A stretch of 56,612 bases of DNA from Chloroflexota bacterium (GTDB lineage Bacteria; Chloroflexota; Dormibacteria; CF-121). Shown here in pieces: positions 21,767 through 28,919 of the stretch. The position numbers and the translations under genes were made by a program. The DNA lies in assembly GCA_005880615.1 (NCBI GenBank), contig VBID01000122.1, positions 1 through 56,612 of the forward strand. Direction: 5' to 3'. The notes under the pieces were generated by a model. The model had not been told where the DNA came from. It was given only the letters and a program-made list of their open reading frames with translations, and searched no databases. Within the stretch, counting starts at the first letter, position 1. Each line of letters starts with the position of its first letter.

Positions 21767-22918
21767 ATGAGCCAGGCCTGGCAGACGCCGGTCGTCCCCG
21801 ACCCCCCGCCGCCGCCGATGCCGGTGCCCCCGGCGCGGCCGAGCCGCGCGGGCCTGTTGATCGTGCCGGTGGTGCTGCTGCTGGTGCTGGCCACCCTCGG
21901 TGGAGGCTATGCCTATGCCAGCAACGCGTTTAGCCAGGGACAATCGTTGGAGAACCAGCATCAGTACGCCAGCGCCCTGGCCCAGTACCAGACGGCCGAT
22001 ACCATCGCCGGCAACGCCGTGGGCCGCCTGATCCTGAGCGACCTGGCCCAACGGTCAGAGCTAGGCCTGGCCCGCACCCACTTCGAGTTCGGCCAGGACC
22101 TCTCGCAGCTAGGCAAGTTCGATCAGGCCGAGCCGCAGTTCGACGCCGCCGTGACCAGCAGCTTCGCCGACTGGCAAGCCAAGGCGAATGCCGGCCTGGC
22201 CGCCATGTTCCTGGCGTGGGGGGATTCGCTGGCCCAACAGAAGAATTACGACACGGCCATCAGCCAATACCGCCGCGTAGCGGATTACGACCCGGCCGGC
22301 TTGCTCAAGGCCAAGACCGCGGCGGCGATGGCTACCACCTACGCCGCCTATGCCGCCAGCTATGCGACCAAGCCCGACTATCCGAACGCCATCATCTGGT
22401 ACCAGAACCTCATCAAGGAATTCCCCGACAGCCCGGAGGCCAAATTGGCCCTCACCGACACACTGCCCCACACCTATTACCTGGCTGGGCTCTACTACGT
22501 GACCCAGAAGCTTTACGACCAGGCCCGGGATGCCATGGGCAAGACGGTCAAGGACTACCCCAAGTCAACCTGGGCCGCCAAGGCCGCCGCGGCGCTGGCC
22601 ACCCCCCAACCCCTGACCGGCGAACTGATGGATGGCAACAGCAACCCCATCCCCAACCGCCCACTCCGGATCTCCACCCACTGGCGGATCGTGGCCCCGA
22701 ACACCTACGACGACAGCGGCGGCCAGATCTACTCCACGACCACAGATGCCCACGGCAACTTTTCGCTGATCCTGCCGCCCGGCCAGCACTACCTGGTGAC
22801 CTGGTGGGATCCCGCCCGCAACAACTGGGTCACCACGTTCGTGGGCGAATCGGCGCCCGTCAACCAGATCAACATCGATCCACTCCAGCCGGCACACGCC
22901 AATGTCGTGACTGCCTGA
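21767..22918 (+). CDS. membrane-anchored TPR protein
   Basis: A 383-aa protein with a proline-rich cytoplasmic start (VPDPPPPPMPVPPARPSRA), one membrane helix (GLLIVPVVLLLVLATLGGGY) and an extracytoplasmic part of tetratricopeptide-like helices, such as ENQHQYASALAQYQTADTIA, KNYDTAISQYRRVADYDPAG and KLYDQARDAMGKTVKDYPKS. The last ~90 residues look like a beta-sandwich (carboxypeptidase regulatory type): LMDGNSNPIPNRPLRIST, TTTDAHGNFSLILPPGQHYL. The start ATG 21767 follows the upstream frame that runs antisense to the rhodanese gene. TPR repeats suggest a scaffold for envelope proteins; the partner is unknown. It stands alone before tRNA-Thr. Confidence 0.85.
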   Translation: MSQAWQTPVVPDPPPPPMPVPPARPSRAGLLIVPVVLLLVLATLGGGYAYASNAFSQGQSLENQHQYASALAQYQTADTIAGNAVGRLILSDLAQRSELGLARTHFEFGQDLSQLGKFDQAEPQFDAAVTSSFADWQAKANAGLAAMFLAWGDSLAQQKNYDTAISQYRRVADYDPAGLLKAKTAAAMATTYAAYAASYATKPDYPNAIIWYQNLIKEFPDSPEAKLALTDTLPHTYYLAGLYYVTQKLYDQARDAMGKTVKDYPKSTWAAKAAAALATPQPLTGELMDGNSNPIPNRPLRISTHWRIVAPNTYDDSGGQIYSTTTDAHGNFSLILPPGQHYLVTWWDPARNNWVTTFVGESAPVNQINIDPLQPAHANVVTA

Positions 22919-22956
22919 AAAACCCCGTCGGCTCGATAGCACTAAAATCGGGCCAG

Positions 22957-23031
22957 GCCGACGTAGCTCAATGGTAGAGCAATGGTTTTGTAAACCATTG
23001 GTTGGGAGTTCGAGCCTCCCCGTCGGCTCCA
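22957..23031 (+). tRNA. trnT: tRNA-Thr (anticodon TGT)
   Basis: Complete 75-nt cloverleaf: acceptor GCCGACG / CGTCGGC, D arm GCTCAATGGTAGAGC, anticodon stem ATGGT / ACCAT with loop TTTGTAA (anticodon TGT), T stem GGGAG / CTCCC with TTCGAGC, discriminator T and encoded CCA. A -10-like TAAAAT lies at 22943-22948. Its 3' 32 bases are repeated at 25482-25514. Confidence 0.96.
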
Positions 23032-23032
23032 G
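23000..23032 (+). repeat. att-like repeat, left copy (3' end of tRNA-Thr)
   Basis: The stretch beginning GGTTGGGAGTTCGAGCC and ending GTCGGCTCCAG is repeated base for base at 25482-25514. It spans the T arm, acceptor 3' strand and CCA of tRNA-Thr, the usual attB of tyrosine-recombinase elements. Confidence 0.85.
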
Positions 23033-23035
23033 ATG

Positions 23036-23192
23036 TCAATTTAGGCCGCCCAGGCCGTCTGCAATATAGGCCGCGGACGGTGGGGCAGTCGTCATCGCGG
23101 TGTCTAAGCGACTTGTCATAGTCGCTGTGCGCCCGCTCCGCCTCACGGAGCAGAATCGCTAAGCGCTGCTGCAGGTTGCTCTTTCCGTCCAT
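23036..23192 (-). pseudogene. frameshifted small helical protein gene abutting the tRNA
   Basis: The minus strand starts at ATG 23192 after GGGAGGG and encodes MDGKSNLQQRLAILLREAER then AHSDYDKSLRHRDDD. I recall a family of short proteins with LxxLLREAExAHxxYE...DxDWPxWYAxYI. Here the frame then reads CPTVRG, while a shifted frame gives AAYIADGLGGLN and a TGA at 23038-23036. A 2-nt deletion at about 23085 would explain this. The 3' end is only 4 nt from the tRNA repeat, so it sits on the islet boundary. The family call is from memory. Confidence 0.5.
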
Positions 23193-23270
23193 CCCTCCCT
23201 CGATTGAAGCAAAGGGCCTCCACCGCGCGACCCGCGGCGCTACCATTGGGCTGGACGGAGGAGGTCACAC

Positions 23271-23624
23271 ATGTTGCGCTCAGAAGACATTCGCCGCTTC
23301 GAGGAGCGACTCAAGGTGGAGCGCGACGCCATCGAGTCGCGCATCGCCGCCAACAAACGAGGCGTTCAAGAGACGGTGCGAGACGAGTCCGGAGTCGGCG
23401 ATTTCGAGGACGAAGCAAATCTCCTCTCCGAGCGAGAGGCGGAGATCGACGAAAATGCCCGGGATCGGGAGGAACTCGCGCAGGTCAACAGAGCGCTCGA
23501 GCGTATCGCACAGGGAACATATGGACACAGCGAAGTGTCGGGCAAGCCCATCCCCATCGAACGCCTGGAGGCTCTTCCTCACGCCACAACCCTCGTCGAT
23601 GAGCGCCCACCCAAACGACCGTAA
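23271..23624 (+). CDS. TraR/DksA-like protein without zinc-finger cysteines
   Basis: The 117-aa protein starts at ATG 23271 with GGAGG upstream. It has the coiled-coil (IRRFEERLKVERDAIESRIA ... DESGVGDFEDEANLLSEREA) and C-terminal part (ALERIAQGTYGHSEVSGKPI, PIERLEALPHATTLVDE) of the DksA/TraR family, which bind the RNA polymerase secondary channel. In zinc-binding members the C-terminal part reads GTYGxCxxCGxxI...CxxC. Here all four cysteine positions hold other residues (His/Ser in GHSEVSG), so the zinc finger is lost, as in several Gram-positive TraR-like proteins. It lies in the tRNA-Thr islet. Confidence 0.85.
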   Translation: MLRSEDIRRFEERLKVERDAIESRIAANKRGVQETVRDESGVGDFEDEANLLSEREAEIDENARDREELAQVNRALERIAQGTYGHSEVSGKPIPIERLEALPHATTLVDERPPKRP

Positions 23625-23750
23625 GGATCTGCCATTCTGCCACCCCGGAGAATGCCTTGTCGGCGTGACTAGCGCCTCCGATGAAATCCAGGCTCAGGCG
23701 GAGTCTTCATTTTTGACACGAGTTCTGTTGAGTACGCGAGGAGCACAAGC

Positions 23751-24569
23751 ATGAAGACCGATTGGACCACCGACGTGAAGCGCAACGCCCAGTACGCAGC
23801 GGTCAACGGGATCAACCTCTACTACGAAACTCACGGGGCTGGGCGCCCGCTGATCCTGCTGCATGGTGGACTCATGTCGGGCGAGACGTTCGGCCCTGTT
23901 CTGCCACTGCTCGCGCAGCGCCACCAGGTCGTCGCCGTCGACCTGCAAGGACATGGCCGCACCGCTGACATCGATCGACCCATCGACCCACGTCTCATGG
24001 CCGACGACATAGCGGCGCTGATCGACCACCTCGCGCTGGCCAGCCCAGACGTCGTCGGGTACTCGCTGGGTGGCGGCGTAGCCCTGCACACGGCGGCGAA
24101 GTACCCATCGAAGGTCCGTCGGCTCGTGGCCGTTTCCGCGAACATCCGGCCCGACGCGATCTACCCGGAGATGCGGGTGCAGCAGGGCCAGGTGAACGCA
24201 GCCGCCGCCGAGTTCATGAAAGACACGCCTATGTACCAGCTCTACCAACGAGTCGCGCCACGCCCTGAGGACTTCCCTCGGTTACTGGACAAGATCGGGG
24301 CATCGATGGCGAAGGACTTCGACTTCACTGAAGAGGTCCGCGGTCTTAGGGTGCCGACGCTGATCGTCGCTGCGGATGCCGACATGGCGCCGCCGAGCCA
24401 CTACGTCGAGGTGTTCAAGCTGCTCGGTGGCGGGCTCAGGGACGGCGGCTGGATGGCCGAGGGCCGGCCAGAGGGCGGGCACGCGCTCGCGATCCTCCCG
24501 GGGCTAACCCACTACAACATTGGAAGCTCGCCATTATTCGCTGCGGTGACTCTCGCCTTTCTCGAATAG
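23751..24569 (+). CDS. alpha/beta hydrolase
   Basis: A 272-aa alpha/beta-hydrolase fold protein. The oxyanion region is PLILLHGGLMSGETF, the nucleophile elbow is VVGYSLGGGVALH (Ser in GYSLGG), the acid is probably in LIVAADADMAPP, and the catalytic His is near the end (PEGGHALAILPG or LTHYN). The start follows GAGGAGC by 8 nt. It resembles haloperoxidase-like or esterase members with unknown substrate. It is part of the islet between the tRNA-Thr repeats. Confidence 0.85.
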   Translation: MKTDWTTDVKRNAQYAAVNGINLYYETHGAGRPLILLHGGLMSGETFGPVLPLLAQRHQVVAVDLQGHGRTADIDRPIDPRLMADDIAALIDHLALASPDVVGYSLGGGVALHTAAKYPSKVRRLVAVSANIRPDAIYPEMRVQQGQVNAAAAEFMKDTPMYQLYQRVAPRPEDFPRLLDKIGASMAKDFDFTEEVRGLRVPTLIVAADADMAPPSHYVEVFKLLGGGLRDGGWMAEGRPEGGHALAILPGLTHYNIGSSPLFAAVTLAFLE

Positions 24570-24719
24570 CAGCCGAGCTGAAACAGACAGCATCCATCTC
24601 GCTTAGTCAGCTCGTTTCCTGCCTGGATATCTGGTGAACAGCGTCTGCCTGCACTTTGACCACAACACCGCCTCCGGTCCTGCCGGAGATGGCATGGTCG
24701 CGCGCTACCATGGGCCGAT

Positions 24720-25388
24720 ATGCCTGTCCGCACCGTCCTCGAACGTGGTCCCAAGGGGAAGATGGCGGTGGCGTTCGCCATCGACTGGCCTGGCTGGAGC
24801 CGGGGCGCCAGGACGCCCGACCTGTCGCTCGCGACGCTCGAATCGTATCGCCAGCGCTACCGTCCAATCGCCGTCGCGGCCGGGATGGCGGACGAGTTCG
24901 ACGCCACCGGTCGCCTCGACGTGATCGAGGACCGGGTCGGCACAGGCTCGACCGACTTCTGGGGCATCTCTTTCTCGCCGTCGAGCTCGGAACAGGGACC
25001 GATGGGCGACACCGAGATCGACCGCAAGATCAACTTGCTGCGGGCCTGCTGGGCGTTTTTCGACGGCGTGGCGGGGCGGGTGTCCGCGGAGATGCGCAAG
25101 GGGCCGCGCGGCGGCGGGCGCGACCGCGACAGGATCATCCGCCACACCATCCGCACCGAGAGCGAAGAGTTCGCGAAGCGGTTGGGGTTGCGGATACCGG
25201 AGGGCGACGCGCTCAGCGCGGACGGCCTCGTGGCTCATCGGGAAGCGTACGTCGCAGCGATGCGTGCCTACAACCGCGGCGAGGGGAAACGGATGGTGTC
25301 GTGGACGCTGCCGTTCCTCATCCGCCACAGCGCCTATCACGTCATGGATCACGCCTGGGAGATGGAGGACAAGGACCTCTCGGGCTAA
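24720..25388 (+). CDS. conserved hypothetical protein, DinB-like at the C-terminus
   Basis: A 222-aa protein starting MPVRTVLERGPKGKMAVAFA, followed by IDWPGWSRGARTPDLSLATL. Its C-terminal half (VSWTLPFLIRHSAYHVMDHA, then WEMEDKD) ends in a His-rich helix that resembles DinB/mycothiol-maleylpyruvate isomerase four-helix proteins, where such His residues bind metal. I do not recognise a specific function. A TACCAT box ends 8 nt before the ATG, consistent with a leaderless mRNA. It is the last gene of the tRNA-Thr islet. Confidence 0.75.
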   Translation: MPVRTVLERGPKGKMAVAFAIDWPGWSRGARTPDLSLATLESYRQRYRPIAVAAGMADEFDATGRLDVIEDRVGTGSTDFWGISFSPSSSEQGPMGDTEIDRKINLLRACWAFFDGVAGRVSAEMRKGPRGGGRDRDRIIRHTIRTESEEFAKRLGLRIPEGDALSADGLVAHREAYVAAMRAYNRGEGKRMVSWTLPFLIRHSAYHVMDHAWEMEDKDLSG

Positions 25389-25481
25389 GCCCAAGCGTGA
25401 TCAGGGCGTCGCTGGCAGCAAAGGGCTCGTGGGGCGATCCGGCCGAGTGCTTCGAGCACGTGATGTGATCTGTAGATCATG

Positions 25482-25514
25482 GGTTGGGAGTTCGAGCCTC
25501 CCCGTCGGCTCCAG
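25482..25514 (+). repeat. att-like repeat, right copy (tRNA-Thr 3' fragment)
   Basis: A perfect 33-bp copy of 23000-23032, i.e. T arm, acceptor 3' strand and CCA of tRNA-Thr, without the 5' half of a tRNA. It is preceded by the short palindrome TGATCTGTAGATCA. With the left copy it bounds 2.5 kb carrying three intact genes and one broken gene but no integrase. Confidence 0.85.
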
Positions 25515-25568
25515 CGCTGGGTCGTCTTCGTTCTATGAGCGGGTGCCCGCTCGGGCTAATGTGTGGGC

Positions 25569-26201
25569 ATGGCGGCTCTTCCACACCGAGGCGGTCTGTT
25601 GGCGGCCGTCGGGCTCGGCTTGGTCGTAGCCGTCGTGCTGCTGGCTGTGACCAGCTACTACTGGGTTCAGATTCCGTTTGTCAAGTTCACCCTGCAGGCG
25701 GGCGAATGCAAGTGGGGTCCACCGCTGGCGGGGGTGTATCTCTCCGGACGGCTTCGCCTGGTCGATCGCTGCCGGACGGTGAGCGGCACCGTCGATTGCC
25801 TCAAGGTCGAGCCCGATGGCGATATCCACCTGCGGCTTCGGCTGGATCCCCAATTCGTCGGCCTCCTGAAGCCGGCCAACTCCATCCAGGTGTGTGCCGA
25901 TCAGCCAGGACCCCACCTGGTGGTGGAGATTATTCCCCAGCGCCCACAGGGCATCCTCTTCCGCACCAACAATGCCGACGCGGGGGGCTTCATCGACCCC
26001 CGAACCCCGGCTCCGGGCGATCACATCACCGCCTCCGGACCCTACGTCATCGACACCAACATCCTGCACCGCGTGCTTTACCAGGGACGGGCGGCTGAAA
26101 ACTGGGCGGAAATTCACCCGGCTTGGGCGATCAGCGTGGATCGGCCGGCGCAGCCTGGCCAACCGAACCAGTTTGGTCCCGAGTTCGGAGAGACACAGTG
26201 A
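25569..26201 (+). CDS. membrane-anchored hypothetical protein
   Basis: A 210-aa protein with an N-terminal membrane helix (GGLLAAVGLGLVVAVVLLAV) and an extracytoplasmic domain with four cysteines (GECKWG, DRCRTVSGTVDCLKVEPDG, QVCADQPG). I do not recognise the family. A TAATGT box ends 6 nt before the ATG, so the mRNA may be leaderless; GTG 25563 is an alternative start. It lies just outside the right tRNA-Thr repeat. Confidence 0.7.
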   Translation: MAALPHRGGLLAAVGLGLVVAVVLLAVTSYYWVQIPFVKFTLQAGECKWGPPLAGVYLSGRLRLVDRCRTVSGTVDCLKVEPDGDIHLRLRLDPQFVGLLKPANSIQVCADQPGPHLVVEIIPQRPQGILFRTNNADAGGFIDPRTPAPGDHITASGPYVIDTNILHRVLYQGRAAENWAEIHPAWAISVDRPAQPGQPNQFGPEFGETQ

Positions 26202-26210
26202 CCTCCGCGG

Positions 26211-26238
26211 CACCCTCCCCTACGCCACCCTGAAAGGA
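26211..26238. repeat. decayed type B palindromic repeat
   Basis: CACCCTCCCCTACGCCACCC followed by TGAAAGG matches the left arm of the type B element (16326-16360), but the right arm is damaged. It lies 10 nt after the previous gene. Confidence 0.5.
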
Positions 26239-26269
26239 CAGGCCAACAAATTCGCGGCACGCTCCCAGC

Positions 26270-27070
26270 CTATCGGTGATGGAAACCTAAGCCGGAAGGC
26301 AAGAAGTAATCGCGACGCCGGGCGAGGATCAGCTCGGTGTGATAGGCGATCGTGATGCCGCCACCTAACTCGTCGATCGCCGCGCCGACAGCTTCCATCA
26401 GGGCGGCATACTGCCCCGGCGGAAGCAGCAGATGGTCGCTGTGCGTGCCGAGTTGGTCCAGCCACTCATCGACCGAATACCGTTTCTCCCAGACATACGC
26501 ACGGAGCTCGGGTATCTCGAACAACCCGGGGGCCGTGATGGCGGCGATATGGGCCGAGTCCTCGGCCCGAGTCTTCCCAATCGGCACGTAGCCCATCCGG
26601 AGAGCCGGCGCATGCCGCGCGTAGGCCCGATCGAGCAGGGCCTGCGTCTTTTGATCGTGGGTCGCCACGTTCCAGAACACCGCTAACCGACCCCCGCCGG
26701 CCAGGAGCGCCGCGGCTTTTACCGGACCCACGGCGGGGTCAACCCAATGCCAGGCCTGCCCGGAGACCACCAGATCGAAAGTGCGGCCAGACGGATCCCA
26801 GGCCTCGAAGGTCGCCGCCTCGACCGGGATGCCATACGAGCGGGCGACCGCCGCCATGCGTTCGTCGGGCTCGACGCCGAGCACGTGGCATCCCCGGGCG
26901 GCCAGCAGGCGTGCCGCCTTTCCCGTTCCGCAGCCGACGTCGAGCACACGCTGGCACGGTCCGCCGACGAGCTCATCGATCAGCGCGGTGGGATACGAGG
27001 GCCGGGCTCGCTCGTACCGCTGCGCGTCCTGGCCGAACGACTGGGCGCGGCGGCTTTCCTCGTGGACCAT
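26270..27070 (-). CDS. class I SAM-dependent methyltransferase
   Basis: A 266-aa Methyltransf_11-type enzyme. Motif I is RVLDVGCGTGKAARLLA, motif II VLGVEPDERMAAVAR, and FDLVVSGQAWHWVDPAVG is the post-II segment typical of this group (YDR-x-RPxYP at the N-terminus: ERARPSYP). The C-terminal part (WEKRYSVDEWLDQLGTHSDH) matches the same family. Substrate unknown. I chose ATG 27070; ATG 27082 and TTG 27085 are also in frame but lie almost inside a TATATT -10 box (27089-27084). It is divergent from the SDR gene. Confidence 0.88.
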   Translation of the reverse strand: MVHEESRRAQSFGQDAQRYERARPSYPTALIDELVGGPCQRVLDVGCGTGKAARLLAARGCHVLGVEPDERMAAVARSYGIPVEAATFEAWDPSGRTFDLVVSGQAWHWVDPAVGPVKAAALLAGGGRLAVFWNVATHDQKTQALLDRAYARHAPALRMGYVPIGKTRAEDSAHIAAITAPGLFEIPELRAYVWEKRYSVDEWLDQLGTHSDHLLLPPGQYAALMEAVGAAIDELGGGITIAYHTELILARRRDYFLPSGLGFHHR

Positions 27071-27149
27071 CAGGTCGATCATCAATATATGAGGAGGACG
27101 AAACGGTGACGGAATAATCGGACCTGCCGGCCGATATCAGGTGAAGAGT

Positions 27150-28085
27150 ATGGGCACGATGTGGACTGCGGAACAAATTCCGGACGAGGGCGGCCGCACC
27201 GCCATCGTGACGGGTGCCAACAGCGGTCTGGGCTTGATTGAAGCGCGCGAGCTGGCTCGCCACGGCGCGCAGGTGCTGATCGCAAGCCGGGACCTCGCGA
27301 AAGCCGAAGCCGCCGCCGCGGCGATTCGCCTAACGGTTCGCTCGGCGAGTCTCGAGGTGGCCCAGCTCGACCTCGCCAACCTGAACTCGGTCCGGACCTT
27401 TAGTCAGCGCTTCCTGGCCGGCCACCGCCGCCTGGACCTGCTGATCAACAACGCGGGGGTGATGGCCGCACCGTACCAGCGCACCATGGATGGCTTCGAG
27501 CTGCAGTTTGGCACCAATCACCTGGGTCACTTCGCACTCACCGGCTTGCTCCTCCCCGCACTCCGCGACCAGCCGGGGGCGCGGGTGGTCACCGTGAGCA
27601 GCAATGCGCACAAGCGTGGTCAGATGCGCTTCGACGACCTGCAGGGAGAGCGCCGTTACTCGCGGTGGGGCGCCTACGCTCAGTCCAAGCTGGCCAACTT
27701 GCTCTTTGCCTTTGAGCTCGACCGGCGGCTCAAGGCAGCGAGCCTGCCACTGATCAGCGTGGCGGCCCATCCTGGCTACTCCGCCACCAATCTGCAGCTG
27801 AGCGCGCCGCCGCTCCACGAGCGACTGGTCATGCGGTTGTCGAATCGCTTCATCGCCCAGACCGCCGAGATGGGGTCGCTGCCCATTCTGTACGCGGCAA
27901 CGGCCCCGGGCCTCGAGGGTGGATCCTATGTCGGCCCCGACGGCCGCGGCGAGCAACGGGGCTACCCAACCCTGGTCCAGGCGACTGACCGGGCGCGGGA
28001 CGCCGCGGACGCCCGACGTCTCTGGGAGATCTCGGAGCAACTGACCGGCGTCACGTACGACTTGCCGTCGCTCCTCAGGGCATAG
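27150..28085 (+). CDS. short-chain dehydrogenase/reductase (retinol-dehydrogenase-like)
   Basis: An SDR of about 311 aa. The cofactor motif is TAIVTGANSGLGLIEAREL (TGxxxGxG), NNAG is in LDLLINNAGVMAAPYQRT, Ser in VVTVSSNAHKRGQ, and the catalytic Tyr-Lys in YAQSKLANLLFAFELDRRL. SVAAHPGYSATNLQ is typical of the RDH11-14/WWOX-like oxidoreductase group. The substrate is unknown. The start at ATG 27150 has AGGTGA about 5 nt before it; GTG 27141 is also in frame. Confidence 0.9.
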   Translation: MGTMWTAEQIPDEGGRTAIVTGANSGLGLIEARELARHGAQVLIASRDLAKAEAAAAAIRLTVRSASLEVAQLDLANLNSVRTFSQRFLAGHRRLDLLINNAGVMAAPYQRTMDGFELQFGTNHLGHFALTGLLLPALRDQPGARVVTVSSNAHKRGQMRFDDLQGERRYSRWGAYAQSKLANLLFAFELDRRLKAASLPLISVAAHPGYSATNLQLSAPPLHERLVMRLSNRFIAQTAEMGSLPILYAATAPGLEGGSYVGPDGRGEQRGYPTLVQATDRARDAADARRLWEISEQLTGVTYDLPSLLRA

Positions 28086-28110
28086 GCCAAGGGGTACCTA
28101 CCCTTTCGGC

Positions 28111-28146
28111 TGCACCCTCCCCTACCCCTCCCTGAAGGGAGGGACG
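28111..28146. repeat. GC-rich palindromic repeat, type B
   Basis: TGCACCCTCCCCTACCCC with TCCCTGAAGGGAGGGA lies between the convergent SDR and methyltransferase genes. It is nearly identical to 16326-16360 and may act as a 3'-end hairpin for both genes. Confidence 0.7.
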
Positions 28147-28168
28147 AAGAGTGAAGCGAGGGGACTAT

Positions 28169-28900
28169 CTAAGAGGTTCGGCGGAGTGCCGTGATCACCA
28201 GGCCGTCCGTGATCTCGAGGCGGGAGGCTGGCGAGCTAGAGCGCCAGAGGGTGCGCAGCCGTGGCCAGCTCCCCGCAGATAGCCGGGGGCGGGGAGTTCC
28301 CAGCAGATCGATGTACTCGGGAAGATCCCCGGGGCCTCTCAAGCGGATGTGATACCGATGCCGGCGCCTCCCCTCCAGGGTGAAGGACCCGTCTCTGACC
28401 ACCCGATCGAGCGCGGCCTCGGCCGCCAGCAAGTAGCGGTCAAACGATGGGTTCACAAGCTTGCCGGCCGGCAACCGACGCGAGCCACTGACCACGGCAA
28501 GCCGGGCGTCGAAGCGCTCGGGTGTGATACTGACGGCAGCGCCTTTTGCCCGCAGGACTCCCCGGACCGCGTGAAGGGCATGGACCATGCCCCGCAACGC
28601 GGTTCATCACAGCGACCAGCTGAAGACGGCGACATCGAACGGGGCGCCCACCCGGCGGAGGGTCTCCCCGGCGCCGTAGACGAACTGCACGTTCCTGATG
28701 CCCTGCTGCCTGGCAGCTGCTTGAGCCTCGCAGAGCGCCTCGCGATCGGGATCGACGGCGACCACCGACGCGGCCAGGCGCGCCAGTTGCATCGTCAGCC
28801 GGCCATCGCCGCAGCCGATCTCGAGGACGCGACGGCGCCCCAAGGCGACAAAGCGTTGGATCAGCCGCACTTCGATGCCTGCGGCCGGGTACGGGTTCAT
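28169..28900 (-). CDS. class I methyltransferase, candidate selenoprotein with two in-frame TGA codons
   Basis: From ATG 28900 the frame reads MNPYPAAGIEVRLIQRFVAL, then RRRVLEIGCGDGRLTMQLA (motif I), ASVVAVDPDREAL (motif II) and FDVAVFSWSL. Codons 98-99 are then TGA TGA (28609-28604). The same frame goes on TALRGMVHALHAVRGVLRAK and GAAVSITPE, just where motif III (VRRVLRPGG...VSI) is expected, and stays open to a stop at 28169, 243 codons in all. Nothing else is broken. A strong stem-loop with a GGUC apical loop follows the TGAs directly. I infer tandem selenocysteines; the alternative is a pseudogene with nonsense changes in neighbouring codons. TGA is a normal stop in this genome (for example leuC). 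It lies 19 nt after a DUF5946 gene, probably in the same operon. Substrate unknown. Confidence 0.7.
28566..28603 (-). promoter_or_regulatory. candidate bacterial SECIS stem-loop
   Basis: Right after TGA-TGA the mRNA can fold: outer stem ACCGCG / CGCGGU, inner stem GGGCAU / AUGCCC, apical loop GGUCC. The GGUC begins 17 nt after the second TGA. In the E. coli fdhF SECIS a GGUC apical loop begins 18 nt after UGA on a short upper stem. The stem is inside coding sequence, as bacterial SECIS elements are. Confidence 0.65.
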
Positions 28901-28919
28901 CTCCACGTCGAGAGAGAGC

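Noticed and set aside
25461-25514. A second complete tRNA gene at the right repeat
   Set aside because: There is no D arm or 5' acceptor strand, and the 'anticodon' palindrome TGATCTGTAGATCA leaves a four-base loop; it is only a 3' fragment.
28169-28597. Treating the methyltransferase 3' part as a separate gene starting at TTG 28597
   Set aside because: It has no ribosome binding site, begins in the middle of the methyltransferase fold and is in the same frame as the 5' part; readthrough of TGA-TGA is the simpler reading. A frameshift was also considered, but the frame does not change.
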